Assembly: GCA_015501595.1 (NCBI GenBank)
Contig: JADNRX010000095.1
Coordinates: 1 to 64,000 of the forward strand
Reading direction: 5' to 3'
DNA length: 64,000 nucleotides
From: Hymenopellis radicata
Taxonomy: Eukaryota; Basidiomycota; Agaricomycetes; Agaricales; Physalacriaceae
Positions 1-10,745 of this stretch are shown in pieces (the stretch's first letter is position 1; every line of letters begins with the position of its first letter). The notes beneath the pieces are model-generated. The model was given only the letters and a program-made list of their open reading frames with translations. It did not search any database and was not told the origin of the DNA. Position numbers and translations under genes: made by a program.

Positions 1-480
1 GGGTCTGTTGTGCCAGAGACAACGCTAGGGCTGGGATACGGGAAGGATCAACCGTGTAGTCGACGCCTAACTCTAGGGAGCACGTTCATAATCCTTTGGC
101 AACGACTGCCAATTTCGCGGATCATCAGCGCCCTTCGTGATATGTTGATACCAGCGTGATAAAGGGCCCCGAATGGTGTCGATATATTAGGTCGCCAATT
201 TGAACGCCTTCACTAAAAGGCCCGCGAATCATTAGCTTGAAGCCCATCCGGACTCATGGGCGTGTATCCGCGAGCCTTTGGATAGAACATACGCGCGTAG
301 TCATTCTGGAAGAATCCTGTGGACATACTTGGGGGGGGTATGTGAGTGGGTTCGGATGAGGTCGTCCTATCCCTCCAGAGCCCTTGTCCAGTGATGGCAT
401 AAAGGAAGACAAAAGCGTAACAATAAACATGAAGGGATGGAAGTTGCCGTCACTACCTCGGTCCCGGTGTTGTTGATTGA
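1..480. other. left-edge stretch without a supported gene
   Basis: No open frame here resembles the neighbouring families. A minus-strand frame of 125 codons (254-631) has no recognisable motif and overlaps the F-box relic on the other strand, so I treat it as chance. The 5' part of the F-box relic starting near 480 would be expected here, but I see no N-terminal family motif (MGQ...DKG). Confidence 0.5.
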
Positions 481-722
481 ACCATTCGTTCACTGCATGT
501 CGTTTGGGAGCCTCGTTCTCTCGCGCATTGCGTGGTCGAACGATCACAGCATGGCTATGGAATATCCGATAACATGCACCGATGTATCCGGGCGGGAGAC
601 CGGTTTGATATCGTCTGGATGTCGACACCACGACGCACGTCAGTGCTGCAGCAAAGATTCAAGGAAGGAACTCTGTGCGACGGATTGGGGGATGATTGGA
701 AGGACTTTGTTTGCAGCAAATA
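480..722 (+). pseudogene. relic of F-box-like family C-terminus
   Basis: The frame at 497-590 reads MSFGSLVLSRIAWSNDHSMA, nearly identical to the conserved block in the four minus-strand paralogs at 5-13 kb (MSFGSLVLARIAWS). About 45 bases later the similarity moves to another frame, which gives MHRCIRAGDRFDIV against the family's MHRGVWAGDRFDIV, followed by a degenerate match to the terminal Gly-x-x-Trp region. No N-terminal MGQ exon or F-box segment precedes it, so this is a truncated, frameshifted copy in the opposite orientation to the array. The unusual orientation suggests an old inversion or a copy moved during cluster expansion. It is unlikely to make protein. Confidence 0.75.
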
Positions 723-879
723 TTATGATGAGGAACCGTGGCCGACTTGAGAGAGGTTGAAATGAAAAGCAGGTACTGAGTCCATTGTGATATGAAAGCA
801 TTTACACAGGTGTCCTGCCGCATGATTAGACTTGTGACAAAGTAATGTAAGTAGAGATAAACAACCAAACTTACTACTC

Positions 880-2405
880 ATAGTATCAGCTAGGAACTTC
901 AGACACCCCACTGCTACCCTCCATTTTTTATCATTGTCCTTGGGTTTCTTCGGTTCCCGCTCCTGCCAGACCTTCACCGCAGCTTCATAAGCCTCCCAGA
1001 CCGCACGGCCCGTGGCCTCTCCGCCTAGCTCTCCATCATCAACCCAATTCCAAAGTCTCCTCTTCCTCTTTCCCTTTCCCTTTTATCGTCTCGTGGAGGA
1101 AGTGAGACCGGAGGTACACTCAGTCTCACAACGGCGCATTTCCGCATAGAGAGCTCCCGGCTTAAGCACTTCCTCGGGCATTCCAAGCACAGACTTGTCG
1201 ATGACCGAGCCTGCTTCTCCCTCACCTGCCGGTGGTTTCTCTTTTGAAATGACTTTGAACGGTGTAGGAAGGAAGAGGGCATGTAGGACAGTCTGCATCG
1301 CAGATGTAGGTGTTTTGATGAAGAGACGGAGGACAGGTTGTGCAAAGATGTATCTATGAAAATGAGATGCGAATTCGATATAAAGTGCTTAATGAACTTA
1401 CATCAATACCCCAAGCCAGGACCAGCCATATGAAACTCGTCCAATCCGCGTTCAGCAGAGGCGCAATGGTATCAACTCTGCTGATCCCGGGCGACACGGT
1501 TACAGCCACGATATTAGACTTTTGAGCGTTAGAACTCGCCACCGGAATAGAGCTAGCTCGTGCTTTCGGTTTTTGGGATTTGAGCGGCGGGTAGAGCATC
1601 TAGAACGCGCTGGATATGTCGTGTTAGGATGGTTGTTTTCAGTGATCTCGTCCCCTCCGAGAGAAAGATACTAGATGGAGACGGAGACGGAGACTTCTCA
1701 GGACTGAATGATGAGAAAGGGACGGAGAGCCTGGCGGTCGCAGCGGCGGCATAGAACCGATTGACAACATTGATTATACGAATGTCGCGTTCCACGGGAG
1801 CCAAGAGAAGCCCTGGCAGGAGAGTCGTGATTAGATGGAAAGTGGACAATGAATTGGTCTGTCGTTCCAGCTCTAGATCGACGTCGTTGGTAGAGAGGAA
1901 GCTGAAAGGTCCAATGTGCTTGTATTCATGCATTAGCAGAAGAGCGTCTATTCTTGTGTTGTCTCCCGACATGAATTTTGTACAAAATTCTTGGATGGCG
2001 GAGGGTGATTTCAGGTCGCAATGCTCGGCGTATATTTCCTGGTTGGAAGTCGTGGAGCGGAGCAGGTCGACAAGAATGGTAGCCTCCGACTCGGGAGATT
2101 CGACATCGCCATCGGTCAGCGCTATTATGTGGGCGCCTCGTTGAGCCAGACTTTGTATTGTCGTAAGTCCTAATGGCGAAAACGCCCCCTGCAAGCAACA
2201 TGAATAATAGAGGTTGTTGAGAGCACAGTACACCCACCGTCACCAGAATAACACGCGCATGCATATCTCTGTCTCTGCCTGTTGTCTTGCCTTGTGAAAA
2301 GGCGCGAATGGCCAGCACTCCTGCGAATCCAAGCACGATGTGGCGCACATAATTAGAAGGAAAATACGGAGAATTGACGGCTGCTTCGAGAATTGTCAAA
2401 ACCAT
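880..2405 (-). pseudogene. SDR-like membrane-anchored oxidoreductase, multiply frameshifted
   Basis: The start at 2405 gives MVLTILEAAVNSPYF, then a hydrophobic segment (VLGFAGVLAIRAF). A 49-bp intron (2189-2237) splices VILVT to GAFSPLGLTTIQSLAQRGA, a Rossmann-type glycine motif of the short-chain dehydrogenase kind. Downstream come a DLKS segment, a long helix (LERQTNSLSTFHLITTLLPG) and VAVTVSPGISRVDTIAPLL, which resembles the post-catalytic PG loop. A second intron with a GTAAGT donor lies near 1350-1400. The reading frame must change at about 1560, 1430, 1146 and 1037 to follow the homologous-looking sequence to its acidic, Trp-rich end (GGEATGRAVWEAYEAAVKVW). Either the gene is dead or the sequence has several indels. 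Substrate unknown; I do not see a clear Tyr-x3-Lys catalytic pair. Confidence 0.6.
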
Positions 2406-2642
2406 TCTGGTGGTAGTAAAGCAAGGATTGAAGGAACAATTTGATGCGTGATCTGGGCAAGTACGGCATTGACCCGGCAGGCATCTCATCTCTAGCATAG
2501 ACTATCATGTCTATGTATCAGTTACTTCAACTTGACAGCGATTGTTTCAATGTTTGAGAAACACAGTAGTCGAACGTGAGTACGGTAATAATTGATTACA
2601 CACTTCCTTAACCCGCTAATGTAGATCTATCACAGCTCCAGA

Positions 2643-3914
2643 TTAGTTTAATGTGACCAAAGAAGCGCGGCGCCCTCCACTTCGAGTGGTACGCGTCGGC
2701 AATGCCTTCAGAGGCCGAACCTCTTCCACGGTCTCCATGTCCTCGGGTTTCTCAACCGTCATCTTCGCACGCCCGGCCATCTTCCTAGTCTTTGTCGGCC
2801 TGCCTTCATCGGGTACCAGTCCATTCTCTTCGCACCACGTCCTATAGACACCTCTGCACTGGTTCCGATGCTTGTTCCAGTTCCCGGGGTAAAACTCTAC
2901 TGCATCCTTCTTCAGCGCTCTCGGGTTTCGCACTTTGGCCTCCCGATCCTTCCGCGGTCCTTCCAGCTTGATGAGTTTCGAGCAGCCGCGGCACTGGACC
3001 TCCCAACGCTGAAGGGAGCCCTTGACGATCCATTCGTCGGAATTCATGTAGGATATTCTCTCTTCCCGATTGAGATGATGGTCCAGCTCGCCGAGCATCT
3101 GCAACTGTTGAGGCCCCGGTTGCAGCGACGAATAGAACTCGTGAAGGTGTGCGCGTTTCTGTTGCATGTCGCCGACAGACGACAAGATGATGGCAAGTCG
3201 GGAATCCTTGCATTGAATTGGGGCTGACGGAGTTACGATCTTAGTACGACGCTTCGGGCTTGATTTTGGCGTTTGCTTCATGGTCAGGCTCGACGGAGGA
3301 GTTTGAGGTGCCTGCACCTCTATGGGCATCGGACTATACCTCGCGTCTATCGAATTATCGACATCGTTTACGCGACTCCTTTTCCGAGGCGTTCTGGAAC
3401 CGTTCAGTTGGTTTGAACAATACGAAGGACAGACTGAACGTACTCCGGTGGAGAGTTACGACCCCGTTTCCCCAGCTTGACGGGCTCTCCGTCCTCACTT
3501 TCCCTGTTACTTACTCTCAGCGCAAGCTTGGCAAAGAAAGGAGAAAGGCACGCACTCGTCTTCAAAATCTCCGTCGTCCGCGTTATCTTCTCGCACACTG
3601 GAGGCGTCAAGCTCGGCATCTTTACTGCTCTCCTCCATCAGACCACGATTCCCGCCATCGAACGCGTGCCTAGCGAAGTTCTGCGACTCTGACGGGACCT
3701 CTCCATAGAGCACCTCCGTTAGACGCGTCTTGAAATACTCCTTGAGCCTCATTTCGCGTTGATCGTGCACATCAGCAACCACCGGGGCTGGAACTGCACT
3801 ATGATACCTCATCGACACTGCATACCGCGAATACGCGCCAAAGGCATCGGTATCGCCACTGTCGCCGTAATAAAGGCCGGAATAGGTATCCTCGATGGTG
3901 TAAAGACCCGACAT
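2643..3914 (-). CDS. hypothetical nuclear-type protein with C2HC zinc-like motif
   Basis: Two exons, 3914-3515 and 3433-2643, separated by an 81-bp intron with a GTAAGT donor, give 396 aa and close in frame. The N-terminus (MSGLYTIEDTYSGLYYGDSG) is Tyr/Gly-rich and followed by an acidic stretch. The middle has basic, Ser/Pro-rich linkers (TPRKRSRVND, SPKRRTK). Around residues 281-326 lies C-x2-C (VQCRGCSKLIKL), then W-x2-H-x3-C (GNWNKHRNQC), a spacing that could bind one zinc. The C-terminus is rich in Arg/Lys/Thr. I have an impression of similar C-x2-C...W-x2-H-x3-C modules in other Agaricomycete hypothetical proteins but cannot name the family. A DNA- or RNA-binding role is inference from the basic linkers and the putative zinc site. 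The acceptor choice at 3433 is the least certain point. Confidence 0.65.
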
Positions 3915-4417
3915 GACACAGAAGCAAAAGAAGGAATGGTATGAATGCCACCGGGGAATTCACGAAAGAGCGTGGTCGTTGTGGAGAAACCGAAGCGGAA
4001 ATCAACGCCCTTTATAGCTCGACGGGAGCCATTTTCGCCCTTTGATCGTGAGCATTTACCGGGAGTCAACAGATACAAATTCTTTCATTGTTTGTTGAAG
4101 TATAATGCTGCATTCAAGCACGACGACTCGAGGGAGGTGGTCCGTGCGCCAGTAGACGTTGATCGTTCATTGATCTACAATGGGGTCAATCCCTTTTTGG
4201 CAGGAAGTAATTCTCGTTTGATCACCCGAGTGGCGTAAAATGTCTTTGTTCTTCAGTGGCACTCTGAGTTTCTACGATCGTATTTTCGGTAATTTGAGGG
4301 TGATGCTGTAGTAATGTGATCCTACAACGCAAGGGAGAGACGTGAACTGAGTATAGTGATTTAAGTCTGCAGTCCATTCCGATCGCGCTCATGATCAAGA
4401 AATAATAATTGAGATAC
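3915..4417. other. intergenic, promoter side of the zinc-motif gene
   Basis: About 500 bases upstream of the minus-strand start at 3914. Plus-strand frames here (for example 3945-4238) have no motif and no splice continuation. I see no clear TATA box or repeat until the transposon at 4418. Confidence 0.4.
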
Positions 4418-4933
4418 TGGACGACTTCCCGTAACATTTAGAAAGCTAGATTATCTTCTAAATGTCAGATGATTCGAACTCCGCAATTTAGGAACCAGAC
4501 ATGCAAACCGTAAGCCAATCTAGAAAAGATGGTAATTCGACACGATAAACCTCCTGCCGCCGCGGCTGCCGACGTCTTAATCCCTTAGGGAAATCTCGAA
4601 AACAGCTCGAAAACGACGTGTTCTTGACTCGGAGGTAGGTTGCTTGTCAAGATGCCTTTGGCCATGAATTTGAGCTCACGGTGTGAAGGAATGTAAGAAG
4701 TGACACACCACTGTGTGTGCCGTGCTTTCGGGCACTAACGACGACATCTAGAAAGTAAGTTTTACTCTGGAAGAGGGGGTAGGGGGGTGTCTCCAGACTA
4801 TAATCTGAAAGCAGCCCACCGCGATAGATTTGGCGCAGGGAAGCCTGGGACCCTGGCGCCGGGCTCGGCAGATTGCCTCTTTTGGCGTTTAGAAAATAAT
4901 CTACGTTTCTAAATGGTTACGGGAAGTCGTCCA
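4418..4933. mobile_element. non-autonomous TIR element (516 bp)
   Basis: The left end starts TGGACGACTTCCCGTAAC and the right end is its reverse complement (GTTACGGGAAGTCGTCCA). The two arms match over about 46 bp with a few differences (4418-4463 and 4888-4933). The interior has no long open frame, as expected for a MITE-like element. I see no convincing target-site duplication (left flank GAGATAC, right flank CTTGGGA), so the copy may be old or its ends rearranged. It lies about 50 bp beyond the 3' end of the first F-box paralog. A related terminal fragment is found at 33463-33578. Confidence 0.75.
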
Positions 4934-4982
4934 CTTGGGACCATGTCTACAAAAATGCCTATCGATATGCTGTGCTCTTGAA

Positions 4983-6139
4983 TCACAAGCCGCGTTTACG
5001 AACTGTGTCCTCCAACCGCGTCCAAACTCTGACTCCCATATCTCGCTCAGCTCCTTCATTGCGGCAGGACTTACGTCCGTCCAGTCATCGTCGTGTTTGA
5101 TTGCTTTAATGCGAACAACATCAAACCGGTCACCCGCCCAGGCCCTCGGTGCATATCATGATCTGTTGCGTACGCCATAGCCATGCCGGAATCGGTCGAC
5201 CACGCAATGCGCGCTAGGACGAGACTCCCAAATGACATGTAGTAAACCGATGCATCAGTGCCTGACTTCAGAGCGAGTGCATTCTGGCGAACGTAAACCT
5301 TCTTTGAAAGGTTGCGCAAGACATAAGGACCGCGTTTTCCGAGGTCATATATCGAGAACGCCTCTCGGAATAGGTTGAGCCAAGCGGAGAAATCGTATCT
5401 GTACAATGGTAAGGACTCCGGCAAGTCATTCAGGGGACCATCATGCTCCAAAGGGATCCCGCATTGTCTTAGCAGCCTCCGACGTTGACGAGCCAAGGGG
5501 TTCTGTATCTCGAGTTTACAGCGGCCGGAAAACTCGTATTGGGGCGGCCATCGCAGATCCCAAAGGCTTTGAGAGCATTCGTGGAACAGGCTGGAGATGT
5601 TGGGCGTCCACAAGTGGGAAAAAGGGTATGATGCCTTCAGCTTCTCGAGCTCTTCATCACTGATGAGGCCCTCGGGCCAATCCTCGGCGTTACCGCCAAC
5701 GCAAATAAGACGATCACCGCTCCAATCCCCGGCGAGACGGATGTAGTCCATGTACAGCGCTTTATAGTGAGAGAGTCCAACCCTCCAGAAGTGCGAAGCG
5801 GTCAAGCAGAACGCGACAACATCCACGGGGTCGCGTAATTCCGCAAAGATTGCATCCTGCAGCTCGCACGGTAGGTCGCATATGCCTGTTCTACTCGTAC
5901 AGTAAGCGCGCAACCAAGTTTTCAATTAGCTCTAGCACGTACTGGGAAGACTTGTACTTGCGAGCCTCTATATAGGGCATCCCCTCTAAGGGATCTTTTG
6001 GGAACTCGATACCAGCTGAGGAAACCAGCTCAGTGATTTGAACGTTTTGGTGCCCTGAGGGGAAGAATTCTCCAAATTTTCCCAACCCCCCTATACAGAC
6101 CCCCTTGTCAACGTTGACGATGATGAAGTTCTGCCCCAT
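4983..6139 (-). pseudogene. F-box-like family protein, copy A (late frameshift)
   Basis: Exon 1 (6139-5943, 197 nt) begins MGQNFIIVNVDKGVCIGGLG. A 52-bp intron (5891-5942; GTACGT donor, CTTAC branch, TAG) joins it at KSSQ to TGICDLPCELQDAIFAELRD, an F-box-like LPxEL segment. Conserved family blocks follow: GDRLICVGG, WPEGLIS, YVLRNLSKKVYVR and MSFGSLVLARIAWS. Compared with copies B-D one base is missing near 5150 (in the HRG-xWAGDRFD block), so the spliced frame stops at 5071 after 338 aa. Read in the shifted frame, the family C-terminus continues to 4983, with a second shift near 5000. F-box proteins are usually substrate adaptors of SCF ubiquitin ligases; that role is inferred here. The lesion may be a sequencing error. 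Confidence 0.7.
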
Positions 6140-6513
6140 CGTCGACAGAGATATTGACGGTGCTGGTTCGGTCAAGACTTGGTAGACCCGTTCCAAGGCG
6201 GGGACGGGGGGTCCGTTCACTGTACGTATCTTTGTTTGAAGTCCGACGTAATCCGAGTCGCGAGGGTTGGACACGGTCACAGCCGCCTCCACGTGGTCGA
6301 GTAGGGCTGATCGCGTTGTTGATCAATCATCAGCCCTTCGCTGACAGTACGACGACGTTCATCCCGGTTGGCTATGATAACGACATATAAGGGTCTTCTA
6401 CGGTGTGCGAGCGCAGTTGCGCGATGTTCATAGTATGCAATGGTGAGCGGACGGCCAGCCGGCGACGGAGGCGTTGAAGCGCGGGCTAATGAATACTTTA
6501 TCAAATGAAGCGA

Positions 6514-6987
6514 CAGGCCCCGGGAAGCTCCCCTAGACCGCCGGCGAAAAATTGAATATTTGAGGGCCAAAATGAGCAAAAATCCCGGCGAAAAATTGGA
6601 TATTTGAGGCTCTGGCAGCCAGAAGTCCAGCCACAATTTGAATATTTTACATGACGATAAAGACTCCAAGCCCCTCTTGGGAAAGCGTTATGGTCTAGAT
6701 CACCATGGCAGGGAACCTCTTGTACCATCTTGGAACTTTAAGACTGCATAGGACTGCAGTATTGAGCTTTTGGGATAGGCGACGAAATGACCTACAACGC
6801 CGCCCAGAAGCGATTTTTCGAGGCGCGTGACAGACGTGACGATGTGTGACACCCCTGGCCATTTTTGAATATTTGAGGCCCTCTGAGAGCCAAAAAATTG
6901 AATATTTGAGGCCCTCTGAGAGCCAAAAAATTGAATATTTGAGGCTCTGAGGCTGGCCGGCGGTCTAGGGGAGCTTCCCGGGGCCTG
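6514..6987. mobile_element. MITE with perfect 32-bp TIRs and 6-bp TSD
   Basis: The left arm 6514-6545 begins CAGGCCCCGGGAAGCTCCCC, and the right arm 6956-6987 is its exact reverse complement over 32 bp. The element is flanked on both sides by AAGCGA (6508-6513 and 6988-6993), a clean target-site duplication. It is 474 bp long with no transposase frame. Inside, an AT-rich motif TTGAATATTTGAGG recurs about six times with small changes. Perfect arms plus an intact duplication suggest recent insertion. The transposon superfamily is not assigned: CAGG ends resemble several, and 6 bp is not diagnostic. Confidence 0.9.
6865..6953. repeat. 33-bp tandem repeat inside the MITE
   Basis: Two perfect 33-bp units (6865-6897 and 6898-6930) and a partial third (6931-6953) start with TTGAATATTTGAGGC and end with a run of A. 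Degenerate versions of the same motif occur at 6548-6610 near the other arm in the same orientation, so the interior is built of direct repeats while the ends are inverted. Confidence 0.85.
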
Positions 6988-7119
6988 AAGCGACGTCGTC
7001 TTCTACAAGTCATAGGACATTTTGGAGAAAATACTTATGACTTTACAAAGACGTGGGACCACCACCTTCCCTGCCTGGGCTGACTAGCCCAACGGCTGCC
7101 GCCATGCTCTGCTCCTGAA

Positions 7120-8294
7120 TCACAACCGCTTTTTACGAACCCGGTCCTCCCAATGATTCCCGAACACCGACTCCCATATCTCGCTGAGCTCCTTCCGTGC
7201 TGTAGCGCTAACGTCCGTCCAACCATCATCATCCTCAACCGCGTCAATATTGACAATGTCAAACCGATCACCCGCCCAGATCCCTCGGTGCATATTGTGG
7301 CTTTCAGAATATGCCATAGCCATGCCAGAATCAGTCGACCACGCGATGCGCGATAAGACGAGGCTCCCAAACGACATGTGGTAGACCGATGAACCACCGT
7401 CCGTTGTCAGAGCAAGTGCGCTATCGCGAACGTAAACCTTCTTCGAGAGGTTGCGCAAGACACAAGGCTTCTTGGGATCATAACTGCTCGAAGCCTGTGG
7501 CAGCCTCAACCAAGCATAAAAGTCGTATTTATACCGTGGCAGCCATTGCGGCAGGTCGTTCTCGGGTTCCTCATCCTTGAACAGCTTGGCTAGATGCGCA
7601 GCAAGTATAGGATTCGTCACGGTTGGACGCATTTTAGGTGGATGGGCCAAGGGATTCCAATCTTTGAGCGTGCACCGCTCTGAGAAGTCATAGCTCGGCC
7701 AGCGTACGGTGGAAAGGCTTCGACTGTGATAGTCAAGGAGGCGCGAAATATCACGGGCCTCAAAATCGTAGTCATAACAGTATTCCTCCTTCATCGTCTC
7801 AAACTCTGTATCAGTAAGGAGACCCTCAGGACAGTCCGCGGCGTAGTCGCCCATGCATATGAGACGATCACCACGCCAATCTTGGCAGTCACCAACGTGT
7901 TCCATGTATAGCGCTTTGAAATGAGAGAGTCCAATCCTCCAGAAGTGCGAAGCGGTCAAGCAGAACGCCACGACATCCACGGGGTCGCTTAAGTGCGAAA
8001 AGATGGCATTTTGGAGCTCGCACGGTAGGTCACATAGGCCTGTTCTACTCGCATCGTAAGCGCACAACCAACGTTTAAACATAGCGCTAGCACGTACTGG
8101 GAAGGCTCAAGCTTTTCGGCGTTCTTATATGGCTGCCCGTCCAAAGGGTCTTCTGGGAAGTTAACGCCAGAGGAAGAGAGTAGTCTGACGATAGAAGCAG
8201 CTTCGCCTCCACCAGGAAAGAATTCCCCATATTTACCCAGAGACCCTATGCATATTCCCTTGTCAATGTTGAAAATGGTCCAGTACTGGCCCAT
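7120..8294 (-). CDS. F-box-like family protein, copy B (intact)
   Basis: Exon 1 8294-8098 (197 nt, MGQYWTIFNIDKGICIGSLG) and exon 2 8044-7120 flank a 53-bp intron (GTACGT...CTTAC...TAG) and give 373 aa in frame. After the N-terminal MGQ module comes an F-box-like segment (LCDLPCELQNAIFSHLSDPV, FCLTASHFWRIGLSHFKALY), then GDRLICMGDYAADCPEGL, the conserved LRNLSKKVYVR and MSFGSLVLSRIAWS blocks, and the end WEDRVRKKRL. The MGQ-x-W...DKG N-terminus is, as far as I recall, typical of an expanded uncharacterised Agaricomycete family. Role as an SCF adaptor is inference. It is one of two undamaged members of the array; the stretch 8295-8600 upstream is its promoter side, with no other gene seen. Confidence 0.82.
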
Positions 8295-8600
8295 CGTGGG
8301 CAGGATTCGTGCTGGTGTCGGTGAGAAGCAGGTAGTGCTGGAACATGCTGTCGCTGCGTGTTGGATGGAGACGGCATCTAACGTTCCAACCCTGACCAGT
8401 GGACCTTCCTCAGAGACCAAGTCTAAACAAGAGACAATACATACATACCTAGTAACCAGTACGCGATATGTGTGCCCAATGTGTGCCTCCCTTACAATGC
8501 TAATCAATCCAAAACAATAAAGAAGAACGAACTACACTGTACACACAACTTCATGATTCAGCTGCTTTTCTACTAGTTTCAATCTAAACTTCTCCTCGAA

Positions 8601-9718
8601 TCACAAGAGCCTGTTACGAACGATGGCCTGCCAATCACTCCCAAACTCCGACTCCCATATCTCAATGAGCTCCTGCCTTGCAGCAGTGCTAACATCTGTC
8701 CACTGATCCTCGTGATCAATCACATCTGCGAGGACGATGTCGAACCGGTCACCCGCCCAGACCCCTCGGTGCATATCATGATCAGCTGCGTACGCCATAG
8801 ACATGCTGGGATCGTTCGACCAAGCAATGCGTGCTAGAACGAGACTCCCAAATGACATGTAGTAAACCGATGCATCAGCGTCCGACTTCAGACTCAGAGC
8901 GAGTGCATCCCGGCGAACGTAAACCTTCTTTGAAAGATTGCGCAAGACATAACGACCTGGCTTTCCATTGTCAACGGCATATGTCATCCTCCAGGCCCTG
9001 GATTGGTCGAGCCAAGCGGAGAAATCGTACTTGTACAATGGTAAGGACTCCGGAAAGTCATTCGCGGGGTTCCATTTAGTGAGCTTGCAGCGCCGGGTGA
9101 AGTCAGATGTGGGCCAGTGGTTGAACTTCGACCTGCCGCGGATGCTTTCACTGAACATACCGAGGAGGTCGTATATGCTGTCCGGCTCACAGTCAGAGTG
9201 TGAAATGTATGACGCCTTCAGAGACTCGAAATCTTCCTCCGTGATAAGACCCTCGGGCCAATCCTCGGCGTAATCGCCCATGCAAATCAGGCGATCACCG
9301 CTCCAATCGTAGGTGTGGCGGACGTGATCCTTATACAGAGCTTTGTAGTGAGGGAGTCCAATCCTCCAGAAGTGCGAAGCGGTCAAGCAGAACGCGATGA
9401 CATCCACGGGGTCGCTTAATTCCGAAAAGATTGCATCTTGGAGCTCGCACGGTAGGTCACATAGGCCTGTTCTACTCGCATCGTAAGCGCACAACCGAGT
9501 TCAATTAGCTCTAACACGTACTGGGAAGACTTGTACTTGCGAGCCTCTATGTAGGGCTGCCCCTCCAAGGGATCTTTTGCGAACTCGACACCAGCCGAAG
9601 AGAGTAGGATAGCAAGACAAAAAGTATACCGTCCTCCAGGAAAAGCTTCACCAAATATCCCCAATGAATCTATACACATCCCCTTGTCAATGTTGAAGAT
9701 GGTCCAGAACTGTCCCAT
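8601..9718 (-). CDS. F-box-like family protein, copy C (intact)
   Basis: Exon 1 9718-9522 (197 nt, MGQFWTIFNIDKGMCIDSLG) and exon 2 9471-8601 flank a 50-bp intron with the same donor, branch and acceptor as in copies A, B and D, and give 355 aa. It keeps the F-box-like LPCELQDAIFSELSDPVDVI, GDRLICMGDYAEDWPEGLI, YVLRNLSKKVYVRRDALAL and MSFGSLVLARIAWS blocks and ends WQAIVRNRLL. The acidic/aromatic middle is the most divergent part among paralogs. The start is the Met that begins the conserved MGQ motif. The tandem position suggests unequal crossing over. Function unknown beyond the F-box-like segment. Confidence 0.82.
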
Positions 9719-10146
9719 TGTGGGCCGAGATAGTGATGGCGTTGGTTAAGAGGGTCTGGGTAAACAATGTTTTAGAACACCGAGTCACGTCTTAGATCAT
9801 TACGGTGATGCGACGTCTCAGTTATACGTAGGGAGACGCGATTGAATGACGCCGACTCTTCAGGGAGAACCCGGCATAAATGAATGCTGCGGAGGCCATT
9901 GGTTTAGCGGAGGGCCGTCGAGCACTTCTCACAACGTATAATCTTGACATCAGCCACGACGAAGGATGGGCGTCAAGTCAGGGTGCATGAGTCAAATTCC
10001 TAGCCTTCAATGGAGCATACTAGCAGAAATAGCAAAAGGAATCGAGGAAACGTGAATGAGAAAGCAAGTTGAATACAAATTTCTAGAGCAATGCAACAGT
10101 CCAGATGATGAGATACAGCAGCAGCGAAAGAACCCAGTTAGAGAAA
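9719..10146. other. intergenic between F-box copy C and the three-exon gene
   Basis: Promoter side of copy C and 3' side of the next minus-strand gene. I see no repeat, no RNA gene and no supported frame. Confidence 0.4.
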
Positions 10147-10745
10147 TCAAAGACCGAGACCAGTAAGCGCCGCCAATGCGTTCTTCATGCTGCAGACAAA
10201 GTCGTTGAGGCGCTCCCGAGTTTGTTCTAAGTGACGGTCAGTTATACGTCCGCATCAAACTAATATCGATGGGCACCAAATATGAGGGAAGGAATGGACG
10301 ATAAGGAAAAGAGAGGAGAAGTCGGAGCCAACATGCCTTGCTCTTTCTCCACCTCCATAACCTCGGATATCTTCTTTTCGAACTTTTGAACGGCAACCTG
10401 ACTTTCGTGTTTGGGCGGGCGGCGGCCCAGGCGTGTGTCTCTAGCATGACATCGAGTAGCATCGCGCTGAGTTCTAGAACAGGATGAGACGCGTCAGGAC
10501 GAGATGTAGACGCATATACCTTGGGCAAACGCGGCATCACGCGCAGATTCGTCGGCAAAGGGACGTACGACTGCAGTTTGGTGGTCGAAAGGCGTGAAGG
10601 GCTGGCCAATGATATCAGATAGCGGGCGCTCGCCGTGCGTCGGCGTTGGATTAGGCGGTGTCAACGATGTTGTCGGAGCAGTTTGCTGAGGTTGCTTGCT
10701 TGTAGGTACAGGAGTGAGTTTCTTGACTGGTACAGTTGTTGCCAT
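10147..10745 (-). CDS. unrecognised small helical protein, three exons, one GC-AG intron
   Basis: Start at 10745 (MATTVPVKKLTPVPTSKQPQ). Exons 10745-10520, 10473-10337 and 10226-10147. Intron 1 (46 bp) has GTATAT, CTGAC and TAG. Intron 2 (10227-10336, 110 bp) uses a GC donor (GCATGT) with a CTGAC branch and TTAG, and joins VMEVEKEQ to EQTRERLNDFVCSM, which strongly suggests it is real. The N-terminus is Pro/Thr-rich and probably disordered; the rest is helical and could form a coiled coil, ending ALAALTGLGL. The spliced length is one base short of a whole number of codons: a shift near 10400-10430 separates LLDVMLETHAW from HESQVAVQKFEKKISEV. About 147 residues if corrected. I do not recognise the family. 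Confidence 0.55.

Noticed and set aside
5891..5942. Apparent +1 frameshift between the MGQ and F-box parts of copy A
   Set aside because: Comparison of the four copies shows a 50-53 bp intron with conserved signals, so it is splicing, not a lesion.
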